Shown: positions 50,139 to 60,166 of the stretch, piece after piece
Numbering within the stretch: position 1 is the stretch's first letter
Layout of the letters: each line of letters starts with the position of its first letter
Assembly: GCF_018069895.1 (NCBI RefSeq)
Contig: NZ_JAGQDH010000016.1
Span: 1 to 64,000, forward strand
DNA length: 64,000 nucleotides
Origin: Roseovarius autotrophicus
GTDB taxonomy: Bacteria; Pseudomonadota; Alphaproteobacteria; Rhodobacterales; Rhodobacteraceae
Reading direction: 5' to 3'
Notes under the pieces: model-generated
Databases searched by the model: none
Told to the model about the DNA's origin: nothing
The model's input: only the letters and a program-made list of their open reading frames with translations
Made by a program: the position numbers and the translations under genes

Positions 50139-51163
50139 AGCGAATCCTCCGGGCGAAATCCCTCTGGGATACGGTCGATCCCGTCCAGCATCAGGTCGGC
50201 CATCACCTCGGCCACCCGTGGAGCCATACCGAAACCGATCTTGAACCCGCCATTGGCGATGAACGCGCCGGGGTGCAGCGGGTGCGGCCCCAGCATCGGC
50301 GCGCGGCTTCGTGCCCGGGGACGCAGCCCGGCCCATCGGTCAATGACCGGGGCCTCCGCCAGCACCGGCAGGGCGGCGCGCGCGGTGGCGATCACCGCGT
50401 CAAGCTGTGCGTCCGTCGAGGTGGCGTCGGTATAGGCGCGCTCGGAGGTAGAGCCGACGGCCACCGTCCTGTCCGCGTGCGGCACGATATGCACACCCCC
50501 GGCAAAGACCTGCGGCAGGTCGCGGGCGTCATGGCGCAAAAGCGCGCCCTGTCCCTTGACGCCGTTGCCCACGGGGCGGCTCAAGGCGGCGCTCAACTCC
50601 TCCAGCCCCGCGACGCCCGTGGCCCAGAGGATACGGCCCTCGTGTGGCCCGTCACGGAGCACCTCGACCCCCTTGCTGCGCAGCGCCGCCACAAGTGCCG
50701 CGCAGGCGCGGCGGGGATGGAGCCGCGCGCTCAGCGTGTCACGGATGACATGGCCGGCAGGGCTTTGGGGGCACCAGTCGCCGGTGGCCTTCTCCACCTG
50801 CCAGAGGGCCTTGCCCTGCCAGAGCGCGGCGGCGCCCTGTGCGCGCGTGCGTGCCAGCGCCAGTGCCGCCGCATCGGCCACCGGCTGAATCCGCCCCAGC
50901 CGCGCATAGCCGGGCGAGACACCGCCGGCCTTTGCCACCTCGGCCCAGAATGCCTCGGCCATCACGAGGCTTTCGAACTGGAACGCCTTCTTGGCGTTCC
51001 AGTTCTCTGGCACATGGGGCGCAAGCGCGCCCACCACCCCGCCCGAGGCCCCGGCACCGGGGCCATGCGGGTCGATCACCCGCACGCTTGCGCCGCGCCG
51101 CGCACAGGCCCAGGCGGTGGCGAGGCCGAAGATCCCTGCGCCCATCACCGTGATGTCGGTCAT
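50135..51163 (-). CDS. FAD-dependent oxidoreductase (DAO family), possible MnmC1-like partner
   Basis: 342 residues. The FAD motif ITVMGAGIFGLATAWACARR is at the N-terminus, followed by GASGGVVGALAPHVPENWNA. The C-terminal part has RPRARSRAPMLGPHP and FIANGGFKIGFGMAPRVAEV. It belongs to the glycine oxidase/DadA/MnmC-C superfamily. The divergent neighbour encodes MnmD, the methyltransferase half of MnmC. In E. coli MnmC these two activities are one chain, so this could be the separate oxidase half. A deaminating amino-acid oxidase is the alternative. Confidence 0.8.
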   Translation of the reverse strand: MTDITVMGAGIFGLATAWACARRGASVRVIDPHGPGAGASGGVVGALAPHVPENWNAKKAFQFESLVMAEAFWAEVAKAGGVSPGYARLGRIQPVADAAALALARTRAQGAAALWQGKALWQVEKATGDWCPQSPAGHVIRDTLSARLHPRRACAALVAALRSKGVEVLRDGPHEGRILWATGVAGLEELSAALSRPVGNGVKGQGALLRHDARDLPQVFAGGVHIVPHADRTVAVGSTSERAYTDATSTDAQLDAVIATARAALPVLAEAPVIDRWAGLRPRARSRAPMLGPHPLHPGAFIANGGFKIGFGMAPRVAEVMADLMLDGIDRIPEGFRPEDSL

Positions 51164-51216
51164 TGCAAATCCCCTCGTGCGCGGCCATGCTCGGGGGTCT
51201 TCTAGCGGAGTGCACG

Positions 51217-51894
51217 ATGCAGGACCAGCACGCCCCCCTTGTCTGGCGCGACGGCGAGGTGCCGGTGTCTGCGCGCTTTGACGATCCCTATTTCAGCCTT
51301 GAGGACGGCTTGGCGGAGACGCGGCATGTGTTTCTTGCGGGCAACGACCTGCCGGCGCGGTTCCGGGACGGGTTTCACATCGCCGAACTGGGCTTTGGCA
51401 CCGGGCTGAACCTGCTGGCGACGCTTCGGGCGTGGCGGGCAGCGGGGGTGCAGGGGCGGCTTTGCTATACCAGCTTCGAGGCTTTTCCGATGGCATCGCA
51501 GGATATGCGGCGCGCGCAAGCCCGGTTTGCAGAGCTTGACGAGGTGGCGGCAGAACTAGCCCCCCATTGGCAGGGACGCGCGCAGGAAATCCACCTGCCG
51601 GACCTGCATTTCACGCTGATCGCGGGTGATGCGCGCGAGACGCTGACCCATTGGCAAGGCTTGGCCGATGCCTGGTTTCTCGATGGTTTCGCTCCGGCGA
51701 GGAACCCCGAGATGTGGCAGCCCGATCTCATGGCCGAGGTTGCGCGCCATACGGTGCCCGGTGGCACGGCGGCCACCTACACGGCGGCGGGCCATGTGCG
51801 GCGGGGCCTGACGGCGGCCGGGTTTTCTGTCAGCCGTGTCGCAGGATACGGGCGCAAGCGCCACATGACGCGCGCGATACTGGACAGGTCATGA
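51217..51894 (+). CDS. mnmD: tRNA 5-methylaminomethyl-2-thiouridine methyltransferase, stand-alone MnmD
   Basis: 225 residues from ATG 51217, after GCGGAG. The SAM site reads FHIAELGFGTGLNLLATLRA (about 54-73). The DUF752 motif is WFLDGFAPARNPEMWQPDLM, followed by GGTAATYTAAGHVRRGL. It methylates the wobble uridine amino group in tRNAs for Glu, Lys and Gln. It has no oxidase domain, unlike enterobacterial MnmC. Its stop overlaps the DMT transporter start, and it is divergent from an FAD oxidoreductase that may be the missing half. Confidence 0.9.
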   Translation: MQDQHAPLVWRDGEVPVSARFDDPYFSLEDGLAETRHVFLAGNDLPARFRDGFHIAELGFGTGLNLLATLRAWRAAGVQGRLCYTSFEAFPMASQDMRRAQARFAELDEVAAELAPHWQGRAQEIHLPDLHFTLIAGDARETLTHWQGLADAWFLDGFAPARNPEMWQPDLMAEVARHTVPGGTAATYTAAGHVRRGLTAAGFSVSRVAGYGRKRHMTRAILDRS

Positions 51895-52757
51895 CCGATC
51901 AGAATATCCGCCTCGGCATCTGGATGATGGTGCTGACCACCTTCATCTTTGCGGTGCAGGACGGCATCTCGCGCCATCTGGCGAGCGAGTACAATGTCTT
52001 CATGGTGGTGATGATCCGGTTCTGGTTTTTCGCCGCCTTCGTCATGGCGGTGGCCGCGCGCAAGCCGGGCGGCCTGCGCGCCGCCGCCGCGACCTCGCAG
52101 CCGCTGGTGCAGGGGTTTCGCGCCGCGCTTCTGGTGGCCCAGATCTGCGTGATGATCACCGCCTTCACCGTTCTGGGGCTGATCGAGAGCCACGCGGTCT
52201 TTGCCTGCTATCCGCTGCTGGTTGCCGCGCTGTCGGGGCCGGTGCTGGGCGAGCGGGTGGGCTGGCGCAGGCGGGTGGCGATCGCGGTGGGGTTTGTCGG
52301 CGTGCTCATCATCCTCGAACCGGGTTTTGGCGTGTTCCAGCCTGCGGCCATCATTCCCTTTGTCGCGGCGCTGATGTTCGCGCTTTACGGCTTGCTTACG
52401 CGCTATGTCGCGCGACGCGACACGGCCGCCACCTCGTTCTTCTGGACGGGCACGGTGGGGGCGCTGGCCATGACCACCGTCGGCGCGTGGTTCTGGGAAC
52501 CGATGAGCGGTGGCGACTGGATCTGGATGGGCGCGCTTTGCATCACGGGAGCGGCCGGGCATTTCACGCTGATCAAGTCCTACGAGGTGGCCGAGGCAAG
52601 CGCCGTGCAACCCTTTGCCTATCTGCAACTGGCCTTTGCCAGCGCCATCGGCATCCTTGTTTTCTCGGAGACGATCCGCCCCAACGTCGCGCTCGGAGTG
52701 GCGTTGATCGTGGGGGCGGGGCTGTTCACGCTATGGCGACAGAGGCAGGCGGTCTGA
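51891..52757 (+). CDS. DMT superfamily transporter (EamA family)
   Basis: 288 residues with about ten hydrophobic segments in two repeated EamA halves (roughly 5-135 and 145-280). Each half ends in the usual pattern (YPLLVAALSGPVLGERVGWR and QLAFASAIGILVFSETIRPN). Substrates of this family (amino acids, metabolites) cannot be read from sequence. It is coupled to mnmD by ATGA overlap. The convergent transglycosylase stop is 8 bases beyond its own stop. Confidence 0.88.
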   Translation: MTDQNIRLGIWMMVLTTFIFAVQDGISRHLASEYNVFMVVMIRFWFFAAFVMAVAARKPGGLRAAAATSQPLVQGFRAALLVAQICVMITAFTVLGLIESHAVFACYPLLVAALSGPVLGERVGWRRRVAIAVGFVGVLIILEPGFGVFQPAAIIPFVAALMFALYGLLTRYVARRDTAATSFFWTGTVGALAMTTVGAWFWEPMSGGDWIWMGALCITGAAGHFTLIKSYEVAEASAVQPFAYLQLAFASAIGILVFSETIRPNVALGVALIVGAGLFTLWRQRQAV

Positions 52758-52764
52758 GGCCGGA

Positions 52765-54708
52765 TCAGTCGGTCGCGCGCCGGAGCCCGTCGCCGCCCAA
52801 TTCCTCCGAGAAGGGGCGCGGCTGCGCCCTCTGTCCAAGCCGCGCGCGATAGGCGGGCAGGCTTTCGGTCACGCGCATCACATAGTTGCGGGTCTCGCGG
52901 AAGGGGATGTGTTCGATCCAGTCGATCACGCCATGGACATCGCGGGTGCGCGGGTCGCCGATCTCTTGCTGCCATTGCGTCACGCGCCCCGGCCCGGCAT
53001 TGTATGCCGCCGCGATCAGCACCGGGTTGCCACCGAACCGCGCCGCAAGCTGCGCAAGATAGGCGCTGCCAAGCCGGGCGTTATAGGCCCAGTCGTTGAT
53101 CAGCCGCCCCTCGTCATGGTCTTCGCCCAGACGGCCTGCCACCTCGCGCGCGGTGGCGGGCATGACCTGCATCAGTCCGCGCGCGCCCGCAGCGCTGACA
53201 ACCACCGGGTTGAATTCGCTTTCGCGCCGCGCGATGGCCAGCGACCATTCCATCGGCACGGGCAGGTCCATCTGCGTCATAGGGTGCAGCGGATAATAGG
53301 GTGCCTCGATGACGATGCCGCGTTCCGCCGCCGCCTTGCCCAGCATCACTTGAAGATGGGGCTGGTCCAACTCCGCCAGCATCGCGCCCATCTGGCCGAT
53401 GCCCGGTCGATCCTGGCTGTCGGCCAGATGCAGGAAGAACCGCCGCGCCTGTCCGAGATTGCCCATGCGCAGGCTGAGGGTGGCGATCTCGTGCAGGTCG
53501 GTGCGGGCGAAATCCGCCGCACGCCAGTCGGCAAACACCTCCTCGCCGGCAAGGCGAGCCGTCACCTCCACCCCTGCCTTTTCCGCCGCAAGCAGCCCGT
53601 AAAAGCTGGTGGCGTGCGCGGCCCCCTCGGCATAGGCAAGCTGTGCCGCCTCGGTGTCGCCCGCCGCTTCGAGCGCGCGCCCAAGCCAGTAACCCGCGCG
53701 ACCGAGCGAAATCGGGGTGGAAACGGCGGTGCGCAGCCGTTGGAAATGGTCAAGCGCAAGTTCCGGGTCATCAAGATAGCGCAGCGCAACATAACCCGCG
53801 AGCCATTCGAGATCGGCGTAATTCGCCCCTTCGGCAAGCTGGTGCAGCGCCGCCAGTTCATAGGCCGGCACCGCCTCGCCCGCGCGCATCTTCTGCCGCG
53901 CCAGCGCGCGCCGCCAGCTTGCCCAGCGTTCCGGCTCTCCCAACCCGCCCGCAATCCGGCTCTGGCGCAACAGAACGGCGATGGCGTCCTCGGCAGAGCC
54001 ATTGAGATGGTGGGTGAAGGTCTCGAAGGCGATGCCGGGATCAAGGCGCAGCGCCTCGGGCACCGCGCCCGGCCCCTCGCGCGCAATGCGCAGGCGCGTT
54101 TCCGCGCGCGCCCGCGCCGCGTCGCTGACCAGCGGCAGCATGTCGGCCACGTCAGCAAGGCCGCGCCAGAGCACCATGTCCAGCCGTGCCTCGTGATGGG
54201 GGGCCAGAAGCGGCGCGAATTCCAGCATGAAATCTTCATGCTCGGCGCGGGTCAGATCAAGTGTGCGCCACGCGAGCACCAGCCCCGCCTCGGCCTCGCC
54301 CGGGCGCCCCCGTGCCAGCAGCGCGCGCGCGAGGTTGAGCGCGCCGGTGCCGGTCTGCGGCGTGTGGCCGTCGTAAAAGGCCAGCACCTGATCGAAGCTG
54401 CCATGGGTCATCGCCACCTCGCTCTGGCGGCGCAGATGGTCGAGGCCAGGCCAATGGGCGTTGCGGCCCAGAAAGTCGAGGATCTCTCCGGGTTCGCCCA
54501 GCCCCGCGCGCAGCCGGTGCCAGTCGATCAGATCGGCCGCCGCAGCGCCATCGCGGGCCGCGAGCATGCGCGCCACCTCCCATCGCCCGCCCTGCATCGC
54601 GGCAAGCGCACTGGCCAGCGGGCGCGGCGCCACCCGTGGCAGATCGGTGGCGTGAACCGCAACGGGTGGCGCCACAATCATCAAAACCAGCCCCAGAACT
54701 CGCAACAT
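52765..54708 (-). CDS. Soluble lytic murein transglycosylase (SLT family)
   Basis: 647 residues. A signal peptide ([20 protein letters not shown]) leads to about 430 residues of helical superhelix. The C-terminal catalytic SLT domain follows, with the glutamate in [20 protein letters not shown], then [11 protein letters not shown] and [13 protein letters not shown]. It cleaves peptidoglycan to give 1,6-anhydro ends in the periplasm. Length matches Slt70. It is divergent from dapA, which makes the diaminopimelate precursor of the same wall. Confidence 0.93.
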   Translation of the reverse strand: MLRVLGLVLMIVAPPVAVHATDLPRVAPRPLASALAAMQGGRWEVARMLAARDGAAAADLIDWHRLRAGLGEPGEILDFLGRNAHWPGLDHLRRQSEVAMTHGSFDQVLAFYDGHTPQTGTGALNLARALLARGRPGEAEAGLVLAWRTLDLTRAEHEDFMLEFAPLLAPHHEARLDMVLWRGLADVADMLPLVSDAARARAETRLRIAREGPGAVPEALRLDPGIAFETFTHHLNGSAEDAIAVLLRQSRIAGGLGEPERWASWRRALARQKMRAGEAVPAYELAALHQLAEGANYADLEWLAGYVALRYLDDPELALDHFQRLRTAVSTPISLGRAGYWLGRALEAAGDTEAAQLAYAEGAAHATSFYGLLAAEKAGVEVTARLAGEEVFADWRAADFARTDLHEIATLSLRMGNLGQARRFFLHLADSQDRPGIGQMGAMLAELDQPHLQVMLGKAAAERGIVIEAPYYPLHPMTQMDLPVPMEWSLAIARRESEFNPVVVSAAGARGLMQVMPATAREVAGRLGEDHDEGRLINDWAYNARLGSAYLAQLAARFGGNPVLIAAAYNAGPGRVTQWQQEIGDPRTRDVHGVIDWIEHIPFRETRNYVMRVTESLPAYRARLGQRAQPRPFSEELGGDGLRRATD

Positions 54709-54839
54709 CTCTTGCCTTTTTCGCCGTGAATGAGGATAGACAGCCCCAGCCTAAGCGGCCCCGCGTCCATGGTCCACTCACGATCATTGGCTCGGCCATA
54801 TCTTGCGACCAGCAATCTTGCGATCAGAAGGAGCGTGTC

Positions 54840-55715
54840 ATGTTCAGAGGATCCTTTCCTGCCCTCGTCACGCCGTTCAAGAACGGCGAAGTCGATTTCG
54901 ACACGCTCAAGAATCTCGTGGAGTGGCATGTCGGCGAGGGCAGTCACGGGCTTGTGCCCGTAGGCACCACCGGTGAAAGCCCGACGCTGACCCATGACGA
55001 GCACGAGCGCGTCATCGAAGAGGTGGTGCGCGCCGTCGCCGGGCGTATTCCGGTGATCGCGGGCGCGGGCTCGAACAACACGCTCGAGGCGATCCGCTTC
55101 ATGCGTCATGCCGAGAAGGTGGGCGCCGACGCCGCCCTTGTGGTCACGCCCTATTACAACAAGCCGACGCAGGCGGGCATGATTGCGCATTTCACCGCGC
55201 TGCACGACTGCTGCGACTTGCCGATCATCATCTACAACATTCCGGGTCGGTCCGCTGTGGACATGACGCCCGAGACCATGGGCCGTCTTGCGCAACTGCC
55301 CCGCATCGTGGGCGTCAAGGACGCGACCGGCGATCTTGCCCGCGTTTGCGCGCAGCGCATCACCTGCGGCAAGGAGTTCCTCCAGATCTCTGGCGAGGAT
55401 GCCACCGCGCATGGCTTCAACGCCCAGGGCGGGCAGGGCGTGATTTCCGTCACCGCCAATGTCGCGCCGAAACTTGTGGCGCAGGTGCAGGAGGCGACGC
55501 TTGCGGGCGATTACGCCACCGCGCTCGCGCTTCAGGACCGGCTCATGCCGCTGCATCGCGCGATCTTTGTCGAGCCGGGGCTGGTGGGCGTCAAATATGC
55601 CATGTCGCGGCTCGGCCTGTGCAGCGAGGAGGTGCGCCTGCCGCTCGTGGGCCTGAGCGATCCGGCCAAGGCGCTGGTCGAGGACGGGCTGCGTCACGCG
55701 GGCCTGATCAACTGA
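54840..55715 (+). CDS. dapA: 4-hydroxy-tetrahydrodipicolinate synthase
   Basis: 291 residues from ATG 54840, after [22 protein letters not shown] at the start, [26 protein letters not shown] and the Schiff-base lysine in [15 protein letters not shown] are clear. It condenses pyruvate with aspartate semialdehyde, opening the lysine/diaminopimelate pathway. The much longer upstream frame overlaps the divergent transglycosylase and is not used. A short repeat (55728-55757) separates it from convergent aroA. Confidence 0.96.
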   Translation: MFRGSFPALVTPFKNGEVDFDTLKNLVEWHVGEGSHGLVPVGTTGESPTLTHDEHERVIEEVVRAVAGRIPVIAGAGSNNTLEAIRFMRHAEKVGADAALVVTPYYNKPTQAGMIAHFTALHDCCDLPIIIYNIPGRSAVDMTPETMGRLAQLPRIVGVKDATGDLARVCAQRITCGKEFLQISGEDATAHGFNAQGGQGVISVTANVAPKLVAQVQEATLAGDYATALALQDRLMPLHRAIFVEPGLVGVKYAMSRLGLCSEEVRLPLVGLSDPAKALVEDGLRHAGLIN

Positions 55716-55727
55716 GGCCGCGCCGCT

Positions 55728-55757
55728 TCACTGTTCTGCAAATACTCCCGCCGGAGG
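55728..55757. repeat. Short Rhodobacterales-type intergenic repeat between dapA and aroA
   Basis: The minus strand reads CGGGAGTATTTGCAGAACAG, then TGAAG, close to the element at 24872-24893. The plus-strand CCCGCCGGAGG end resembles the outer part of the large repeat at 12066-12135. Confidence 0.5.
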
Positions 55758-55771
55758 CAGCCGCGTTTGCC

Positions 55772-57121
55772 TCAGGTGCCCCGCCGGATATCCGCCCCAA
55801 GCGCGGCCATGAGCGGCTCGAAGATCGGAAATGACGTGGCGATGGGGCTGGCGTCATCGACGCTCACGGGGTTTTCCGTGGCCATCCCCATCACCAGAAA
55901 CGACATGGCGATGCGGTGATCAAGGTGGCTCTCGCAGGTCTGCCCGCCCGTCACAGTCCCATGCCCCCGGCCATGCACGATCCACCAGTCCGGCCCATCC
56001 TCGACCTCGACACCGCCCGCGCGCAGCCCCGTGGCCATCGCCTCGATCCGGTCGCTTTCCTTGACGCGCAATTCCTTGACGCCGCGCATCACGGTCTGCC
56101 CCGTGGCAAAGGCGGCCACCACCGAGAGGACGGGATATTCGTCGATCATGCTTGCGGCGCGCTCGGGCGGCACCTCGATGCCGCGCAGGTCGGGCGAGAA
56201 GCGCGCGCGCAGATCGGCCACCGGCTCGCCGCCCTCCTCGTGCAGGTTCTCGTAAGAGAGGTCCGCGCCCATCTCGCGCAGCGTGGTGAACAGCCCGGCG
56301 CGCGTCGGGTTCAGCCCGATATTGGGCACAAGCACGTCCGAGCCGGGCACGATGAGCGCCGCGCAGACCGGAAAGGCCGCCGAAGAGGGATCGCGCGGCA
56401 CGGCGATGGTTTGCGGGCGCAACTCCGGCTGGCCGGTCAGGGTGATGACGCGGCCCTCCTCGGTCACTTCGGTGGTGATCTCGGCGCCGAAGCCCGCCAG
56501 CATCCGCTCGGTATGGTCGCGCGTCGCCTCGCGCTCGATCACCACGGTTTGCCCCGGCGCGTTCAGCCCGGCAAGCAGCACCGCCGATTTCACCTGCGCC
56601 GAGGGCACCGGCACGGTATAGCGCACCGGCACTGGCTGTTCCGCGCCCACGATGGTCATCGGCAGCCGCCCGCCCGCGCGCCCCACCGCCCGCGCCCCGA
56701 ACAGTGTCAGCGGATCGGTGACGCGCGCCATCGGGCGCTTGTTCAGGCTGGCGTCGCCGGTGAAGGTGGCGGTGATGGGCGAGGTTGCCATCGCCCCCAT
56801 GATGAGCCGCACGCCGGTGCCGGAATTGCCGCAATCGATCACCTGATCCGGCTCGGCAAAGCCGCCCACGCCCACGCCCTGCACGCGCCATGTGCCATCT
56901 TCGTCGCGCGTGACCCCGGCCCCGAAAGCGCGCATCGCGCGGGCCGTGTCAAGCACGTCCTGCCCTTCCAGAAGCCCGGTGATCACCGTCTCGCCCACCG
57001 AGAGCGCGCCGAGAATCAGCGCCCGGTGCGAGATCGACTTGTCGCCCGGCACCTCGGCCGTGCCGGAGAGCGGCGATGCGCGGTGCGCGGTCATGGGGAT
57101 GGGGGTGCCGTGGCCGGACAT
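55772..57121 (-). CDS. aroA: 3-phosphoshikimate 1-carboxyvinyltransferase (EPSP synthase)
   Basis: 449 residues. [18 protein letters not shown] near residue 24 and [18 protein letters not shown] near 95 are the substrate-binding signatures, with [20 protein letters not shown] and [18 protein letters not shown] toward the C-terminus. The GNSGTG loop has alanine-containing context (LIMGAMA) like class II, Agrobacterium-type enzymes; I infer that class but cannot confirm it. It makes EPSP for aromatic amino acids. The serA gene lies upstream, separated by a strong hairpin. Confidence 0.96.
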   Translation of the reverse strand: MSGHGTPIPMTAHRASPLSGTAEVPGDKSISHRALILGALSVGETVITGLLEGQDVLDTARAMRAFGAGVTRDEDGTWRVQGVGVGGFAEPDQVIDCGNSGTGVRLIMGAMATSPITATFTGDASLNKRPMARVTDPLTLFGARAVGRAGGRLPMTIVGAEQPVPVRYTVPVPSAQVKSAVLLAGLNAPGQTVVIEREATRDHTERMLAGFGAEITTEVTEEGRVITLTGQPELRPQTIAVPRDPSSAAFPVCAALIVPGSDVLVPNIGLNPTRAGLFTTLREMGADLSYENLHEEGGEPVADLRARFSPDLRGIEVPPERAASMIDEYPVLSVVAAFATGQTVMRGVKELRVKESDRIEAMATGLRAGGVEVEDGPDWWIVHGRGHGTVTGGQTCESHLDHRIAMSFLVMGMATENPVSVDDASPIATSFPIFEPLMAALGADIRRGT

Positions 57122-57140
57122 GGGTGCTCCTGCATACGAA

Positions 57141-57170
57141 ATCGCCTGCCTGATAGCTCAGGCAGGCGAT
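57141..57170 (-). terminator. Perfect 13-bp hairpin between serA and aroA
   Basis: ATCGCCTGCCTGA (57141-57153) and TCAGGCAGGCGAT (57158-57170) pair completely around TAGC, 27 bases after the serA stop and 20 before the aroA start. It should separate the serC-serA unit from aroA. Confidence 0.75.
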
Positions 57171-57196
57171 CCCGTCCATGGGGCAAAGCCGGGGCT

Positions 57197-58792
57197 TCAG
57201 GCGACGTCGAATTCCAGCGTGCGGATCTGCTGGAACTTGCCGGTGGCCTCGAGCGCCTTGATGGCCTTGGCGGGCACCGGCTCGTCCACATAAAGCAGCG
57301 CGATCGCCTCGCCGCGCGCCTCGGCGCGGCCAAGGGTGAAGTTGGCGATGTTGACGCCGTTTTCGCCCATGGTCTGCCCCAGCGTGCCGATGATGCCGGG
57401 CACGTCCTCGTTGGTGGTATAGACCATGTGCCGCCCGATTTCGGCGTCGATATTGATCCCCTTGATCTGGATGAAGCGCGGCTTGCCGTCCGAGAAGACC
57501 GTGCCGCCGATGGAGCGCTCGCGCAGTTCGGTTACGACGGTGATCTTGATATAGCCCTCGAAAGCGCCGGATTTGTCCTGCTTGGTGGTCGAGATCTTGA
57601 CGCCGCGTTCCTTGGCGACGATCGGGGCCGAAACCATGTTCACCTCGGGGTTCACCGATTTCATGATCCCCGCCATGGCCGCAGAGGTCAGCGCGCCGAG
57701 ATTCATCTCGGAGGCCACCCCGTCATAGAGGATGTTGACGGCCTTGATCGGTTCGTCGGTCATCTGACCCACAAAATTGCCCAGATGCCCGGCAAGGCTG
57801 ATCCACGGCCCCATGACCTTGGCCTCTTCCGCCGTCACCGAGGGCATGTTGAGCGCATTGCTCACGGCGCCGGTCAGCAGGTAATCCGACATCTGCTCGG
57901 CCACCTGCAGGGCCACGTTTTCCTGTGCCTCGGTGGTGGCCGCCCCCAGATGCGGGGTGCAGACCACGTTCGGCAGGCCGAAAAGCGGGTTCTCGGTGGC
58001 GGGTTCCTCGGCGAATACGTCAAAGGCCGCGCCGGCCACATGGCCGGATTTCAAGAGATCGGCCAGCGCCGCCTCGTCCACCAGCCCGCCGCGCGCGCAG
58101 TTGATGATGCGCACGCCCTTCTTTGTCTTTTCCAGCGCCTCGCGGCTGAGCATGTTGCGGGTCTGATCGGTCAGCGGCACGTGCAGGGTGATGAAATCGG
58201 CCCGCTTGAGCAGATCGTCAAGCTCGACCTTCTCGACCTGCATCTGATCGGCCTTTTCCTGACCGAGGAAGGGATCATAGGCGATGACCTTCATCTTGAG
58301 CCCGCGCGCGCGGTCGCAGACGATGCCGCCGATATTGCCCGCGCCGATCACGCCAAGCGTCTTGGCGGTCAGCTCCACCCCCATGAAGCGGGATTTTTCC
58401 CATTTGCCGGCATGGGTCGAGGCGCTTGCCTCGGGGATCTGCCGCGCCACGGCGAACATCATCGCGATGGCGTGTTCGGCGGTGGTGATCATGTTGCCGA
58501 AGGGCGTGTTCATCACGATCACGCCTTTTCTGGAGGCGGCGTCCTTGTCGATATTGTCGGTGCCGATACCCGCCCGCGCGATCACCTTGAGATTGGTGGC
58601 GTTGGCGAGGATCTTTTCCGTCACCTTGGTGGCGGAGCGGATGGCGAGACCGTCATAAGCGCCGATCACCTCGGCCAGCCTGTCCTTGTCCTTGCCAAGG
58701 TCAGGTTGGAAATCGACGTCGATGCCGCGATCGCGGAAGATCTGCACGGCGGTCTCAGACAGTTTGTCGGATACGAGAACCCTGGGAGCCAT
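57197..58792 (-). CDS. serA: D-3-phosphoglycerate dehydrogenase
   Basis: 531 residues, the long form. The NAD site is VIGAGNIGGIVCDRARGLKM (about 145-165). ITLHVPLTDQTRNMLS, NCARGGLVDEAALADLL and the catalytic VVCTPHLGAATTEAQENVA follow. Residues after about 320 hold the substrate-allosteric ASB domain and a C-terminal ACT domain (DVPGIIGTLGQTMGENGVNI), so serine feedback is possible. First step of serine synthesis. Downstream of serC in the same unit, with two hairpins in the 86-base gap. Confidence 0.96.
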   Translation of the reverse strand: MAPRVLVSDKLSETAVQIFRDRGIDVDFQPDLGKDKDRLAEVIGAYDGLAIRSATKVTEKILANATNLKVIARAGIGTDNIDKDAASRKGVIVMNTPFGNMITTAEHAIAMMFAVARQIPEASASTHAGKWEKSRFMGVELTAKTLGVIGAGNIGGIVCDRARGLKMKVIAYDPFLGQEKADQMQVEKVELDDLLKRADFITLHVPLTDQTRNMLSREALEKTKKGVRIINCARGGLVDEAALADLLKSGHVAGAAFDVFAEEPATENPLFGLPNVVCTPHLGAATTEAQENVALQVAEQMSDYLLTGAVSNALNMPSVTAEEAKVMGPWISLAGHLGNFVGQMTDEPIKAVNILYDGVASEMNLGALTSAAMAGIMKSVNPEVNMVSAPIVAKERGVKISTTKQDKSGAFEGYIKITVVTELRERSIGGTVFSDGKPRFIQIKGINIDAEIGRHMVYTTNEDVPGIIGTLGQTMGENGVNIANFTLGRAEARGEAIALLYVDEPVPAKAIKALEATGKFQQIRTLEFDVA

Positions 58793-58826
58793 GTGTGTGG
58801 TCCTTTTGTGAAACGATTTGAGGGAG

Positions 58827-58876
58827 GGTCCGGAGTCCTGCGAAGACCCCGGACCGATTTCCTTTCAGGAAACCGG
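58827..58876 (-). terminator. Hairpins in the serC-serA gap
   Basis: GGTCCGG (58827-58833) pairs with CCGGACC (58849-58855). A second, weaker TTTCCT/AGGAAA hairpin follows at about 58858-58872. They lie between serC and serA and may tune the ratio of the two products. Confidence 0.4.
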
Positions 58877-58878
58877 GA

Positions 58879-60033
58879 TCAGGCGGCCTGCGACTGCGCC
58901 GCGATCTCGGCGTCAAATGCCCATTCGATCCAGGGCAGCAGGGCGGCCACGTCCGCCGTCTCGACCGTGCCGCCACACCAGATCCGCAGACCCGCAGGCG
59001 CATCGCGATAGGCGCCGATATCGAGCGCGACGCCCTCGGATTCGAGCCGCTTGGCGACCGCCTTGGCGAAAGCCGCGCCGTCCGTGATGCGCGCATCGTC
59101 GAAGCGCAGGCAAACGGAGGTGTTGGAGCGGATCGCCGGATCGGTGGCGAGGAAGGCAAGCCAGTCACGCGCGGCCACGAATTCCGCCACCGCAGCAAGG
59201 TTCGCATCCGCCCGCGCCTTGAGGCCCGCGAGGCCCCCGACCGAGCGCGCCCAGTCGAGCGCGGCAAGGTAATCCTCGACCGCCAGCATCGAGGGCGTGT
59301 TGATCGTCTCGCCTGCGAAAATGCCCTCGATCAGTTTGCCGCCCTTGGTCAGGCGGAAGATCTTGGGCATGGGCCAGGGTGGCGTGTAGCTTTCGAGCCG
59401 CGCGACCGCGCGCGGGCTGAGCACGAGCATCCCGTGCGCCGCCTCTCCGCCCAGCACCTTCTGCCAGGAGAAGGTGGTCACGTCGAGCTTGTCCCAAGGC
59501 AGGTCCTGCGCGAAGGCGGCAGAGGTGGCGTCGCAGATCGTCAGCCCGGCGCGATCCGCGCGGATCCAGTCGCCATCGGGCACGCGCACGCCCGAGGTGG
59601 TGCCGTTCCAGGTAAAGACCACGTCATGATCGGTATCGACCGAGGCCAGATCGACGATCTCGCCATACTCGGCGGTTTTCACCACGGCGTCGAGCTTCAG
59701 CTGCTTGACCACATCCGTGACCCAGCCCGCGCCGAAGCTTTCCCAGGCCAGCATTTCCACGGGCCGCGCCCCCAGAAGCGACCACATCGCCATTTCCACA
59801 GCGCCCGTGTCCGAGGCGGGCACGATGCCGATGCGGTAATCCTCGGGGATGCCGAGAATGTCGCGCGTGCCCTCGATGGCCGCCTTGAGCCGCGCCTTGC
59901 CGATAGCGGCACGGTGCGAGCGCCCGAGCGGAGCACCGGCAAGCAGATCAAGCGTGTATCCGGGGAATTTGGCGCATGGGCCAGAGGAAAAACGCGGATT
60001 TTCCGGCCGCGTGCCGGGCTTTGCAATAGCCAT
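58879..60033 (-). CDS. serC: Phosphoserine aminotransferase
   Basis: 384 residues, class V PLP fold. [18 protein letters not shown] at the start, [20 protein letters not shown] near 80, [30 protein letters not shown] and the PLP lysine in [17 protein letters not shown] are clear. It makes 3-phosphoserine from 3-phosphohydroxypyruvate. This longer subgroup is the one found in alphaproteobacteria and archaea. Its leader (60034-60103) carries a structured RNA of the serC type. Confidence 0.96.
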   Translation of the reverse strand: MAIAKPGTRPENPRFSSGPCAKFPGYTLDLLAGAPLGRSHRAAIGKARLKAAIEGTRDILGIPEDYRIGIVPASDTGAVEMAMWSLLGARPVEMLAWESFGAGWVTDVVKQLKLDAVVKTAEYGEIVDLASVDTDHDVVFTWNGTTSGVRVPDGDWIRADRAGLTICDATSAAFAQDLPWDKLDVTTFSWQKVLGGEAAHGMLVLSPRAVARLESYTPPWPMPKIFRLTKGGKLIEGIFAGETINTPSMLAVEDYLAALDWARSVGGLAGLKARADANLAAVAEFVAARDWLAFLATDPAIRSNTSVCLRFDDARITDGAAFAKAVAKRLESEGVALDIGAYRDAPAGLRIWCGGTVETADVAALLPWIEWAFDAEIAAQSQAA

Positions 60034-60103
60034 TTAGCTACCCTTCCAGATAAGCGCCCCTCGTTGGGGAGAGGTGTCCCATCGGCGGCGTTAAGGGAGC
60101 GCG
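60034..60103 (-). ncRNA. serC-type leader RNA motif upstream of serC-serA
   Basis: The transcribed leader reads GCGCTCCCTTAACGCCGCCG, then a spacer and CTCCCC-AACGA-GGGG, GCGCTTATC, and ends in TAGC-TAAATG-GCTA, a small hairpin holding the serC start codon. An alphaproteobacterial 'serC' RNA motif was described just upstream of serC operons, with hairpins near the start codon. Position and the CTCCCC-AACGA-GGGGCGC hairpin agree with my memory of it. I cannot run the covariance model, so the exact limits are approximate. Confidence 0.6.
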
Positions 60104-60166
60104 GGTTGAAAGGCAACAGAAAATCGATGCCGTCCCTGCGGCAAGTTGCGCCAGTGCGTGGGCGTC

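Noticed and set aside
52909..54729. A 606-codon plus-strand frame opposite the lytic transglycosylase
   Set aside because: It is a shadow of the SLT gene, whose signal peptide and catalytic motifs are clear.
55916..59011. A 1031-codon plus-strand frame opposite aroA and serA
   Set aside because: It crosses two well-supported genes and their terminator hairpin, has low-complexity composition (HRLGGHRVH-type), and no ribosome site at its start.
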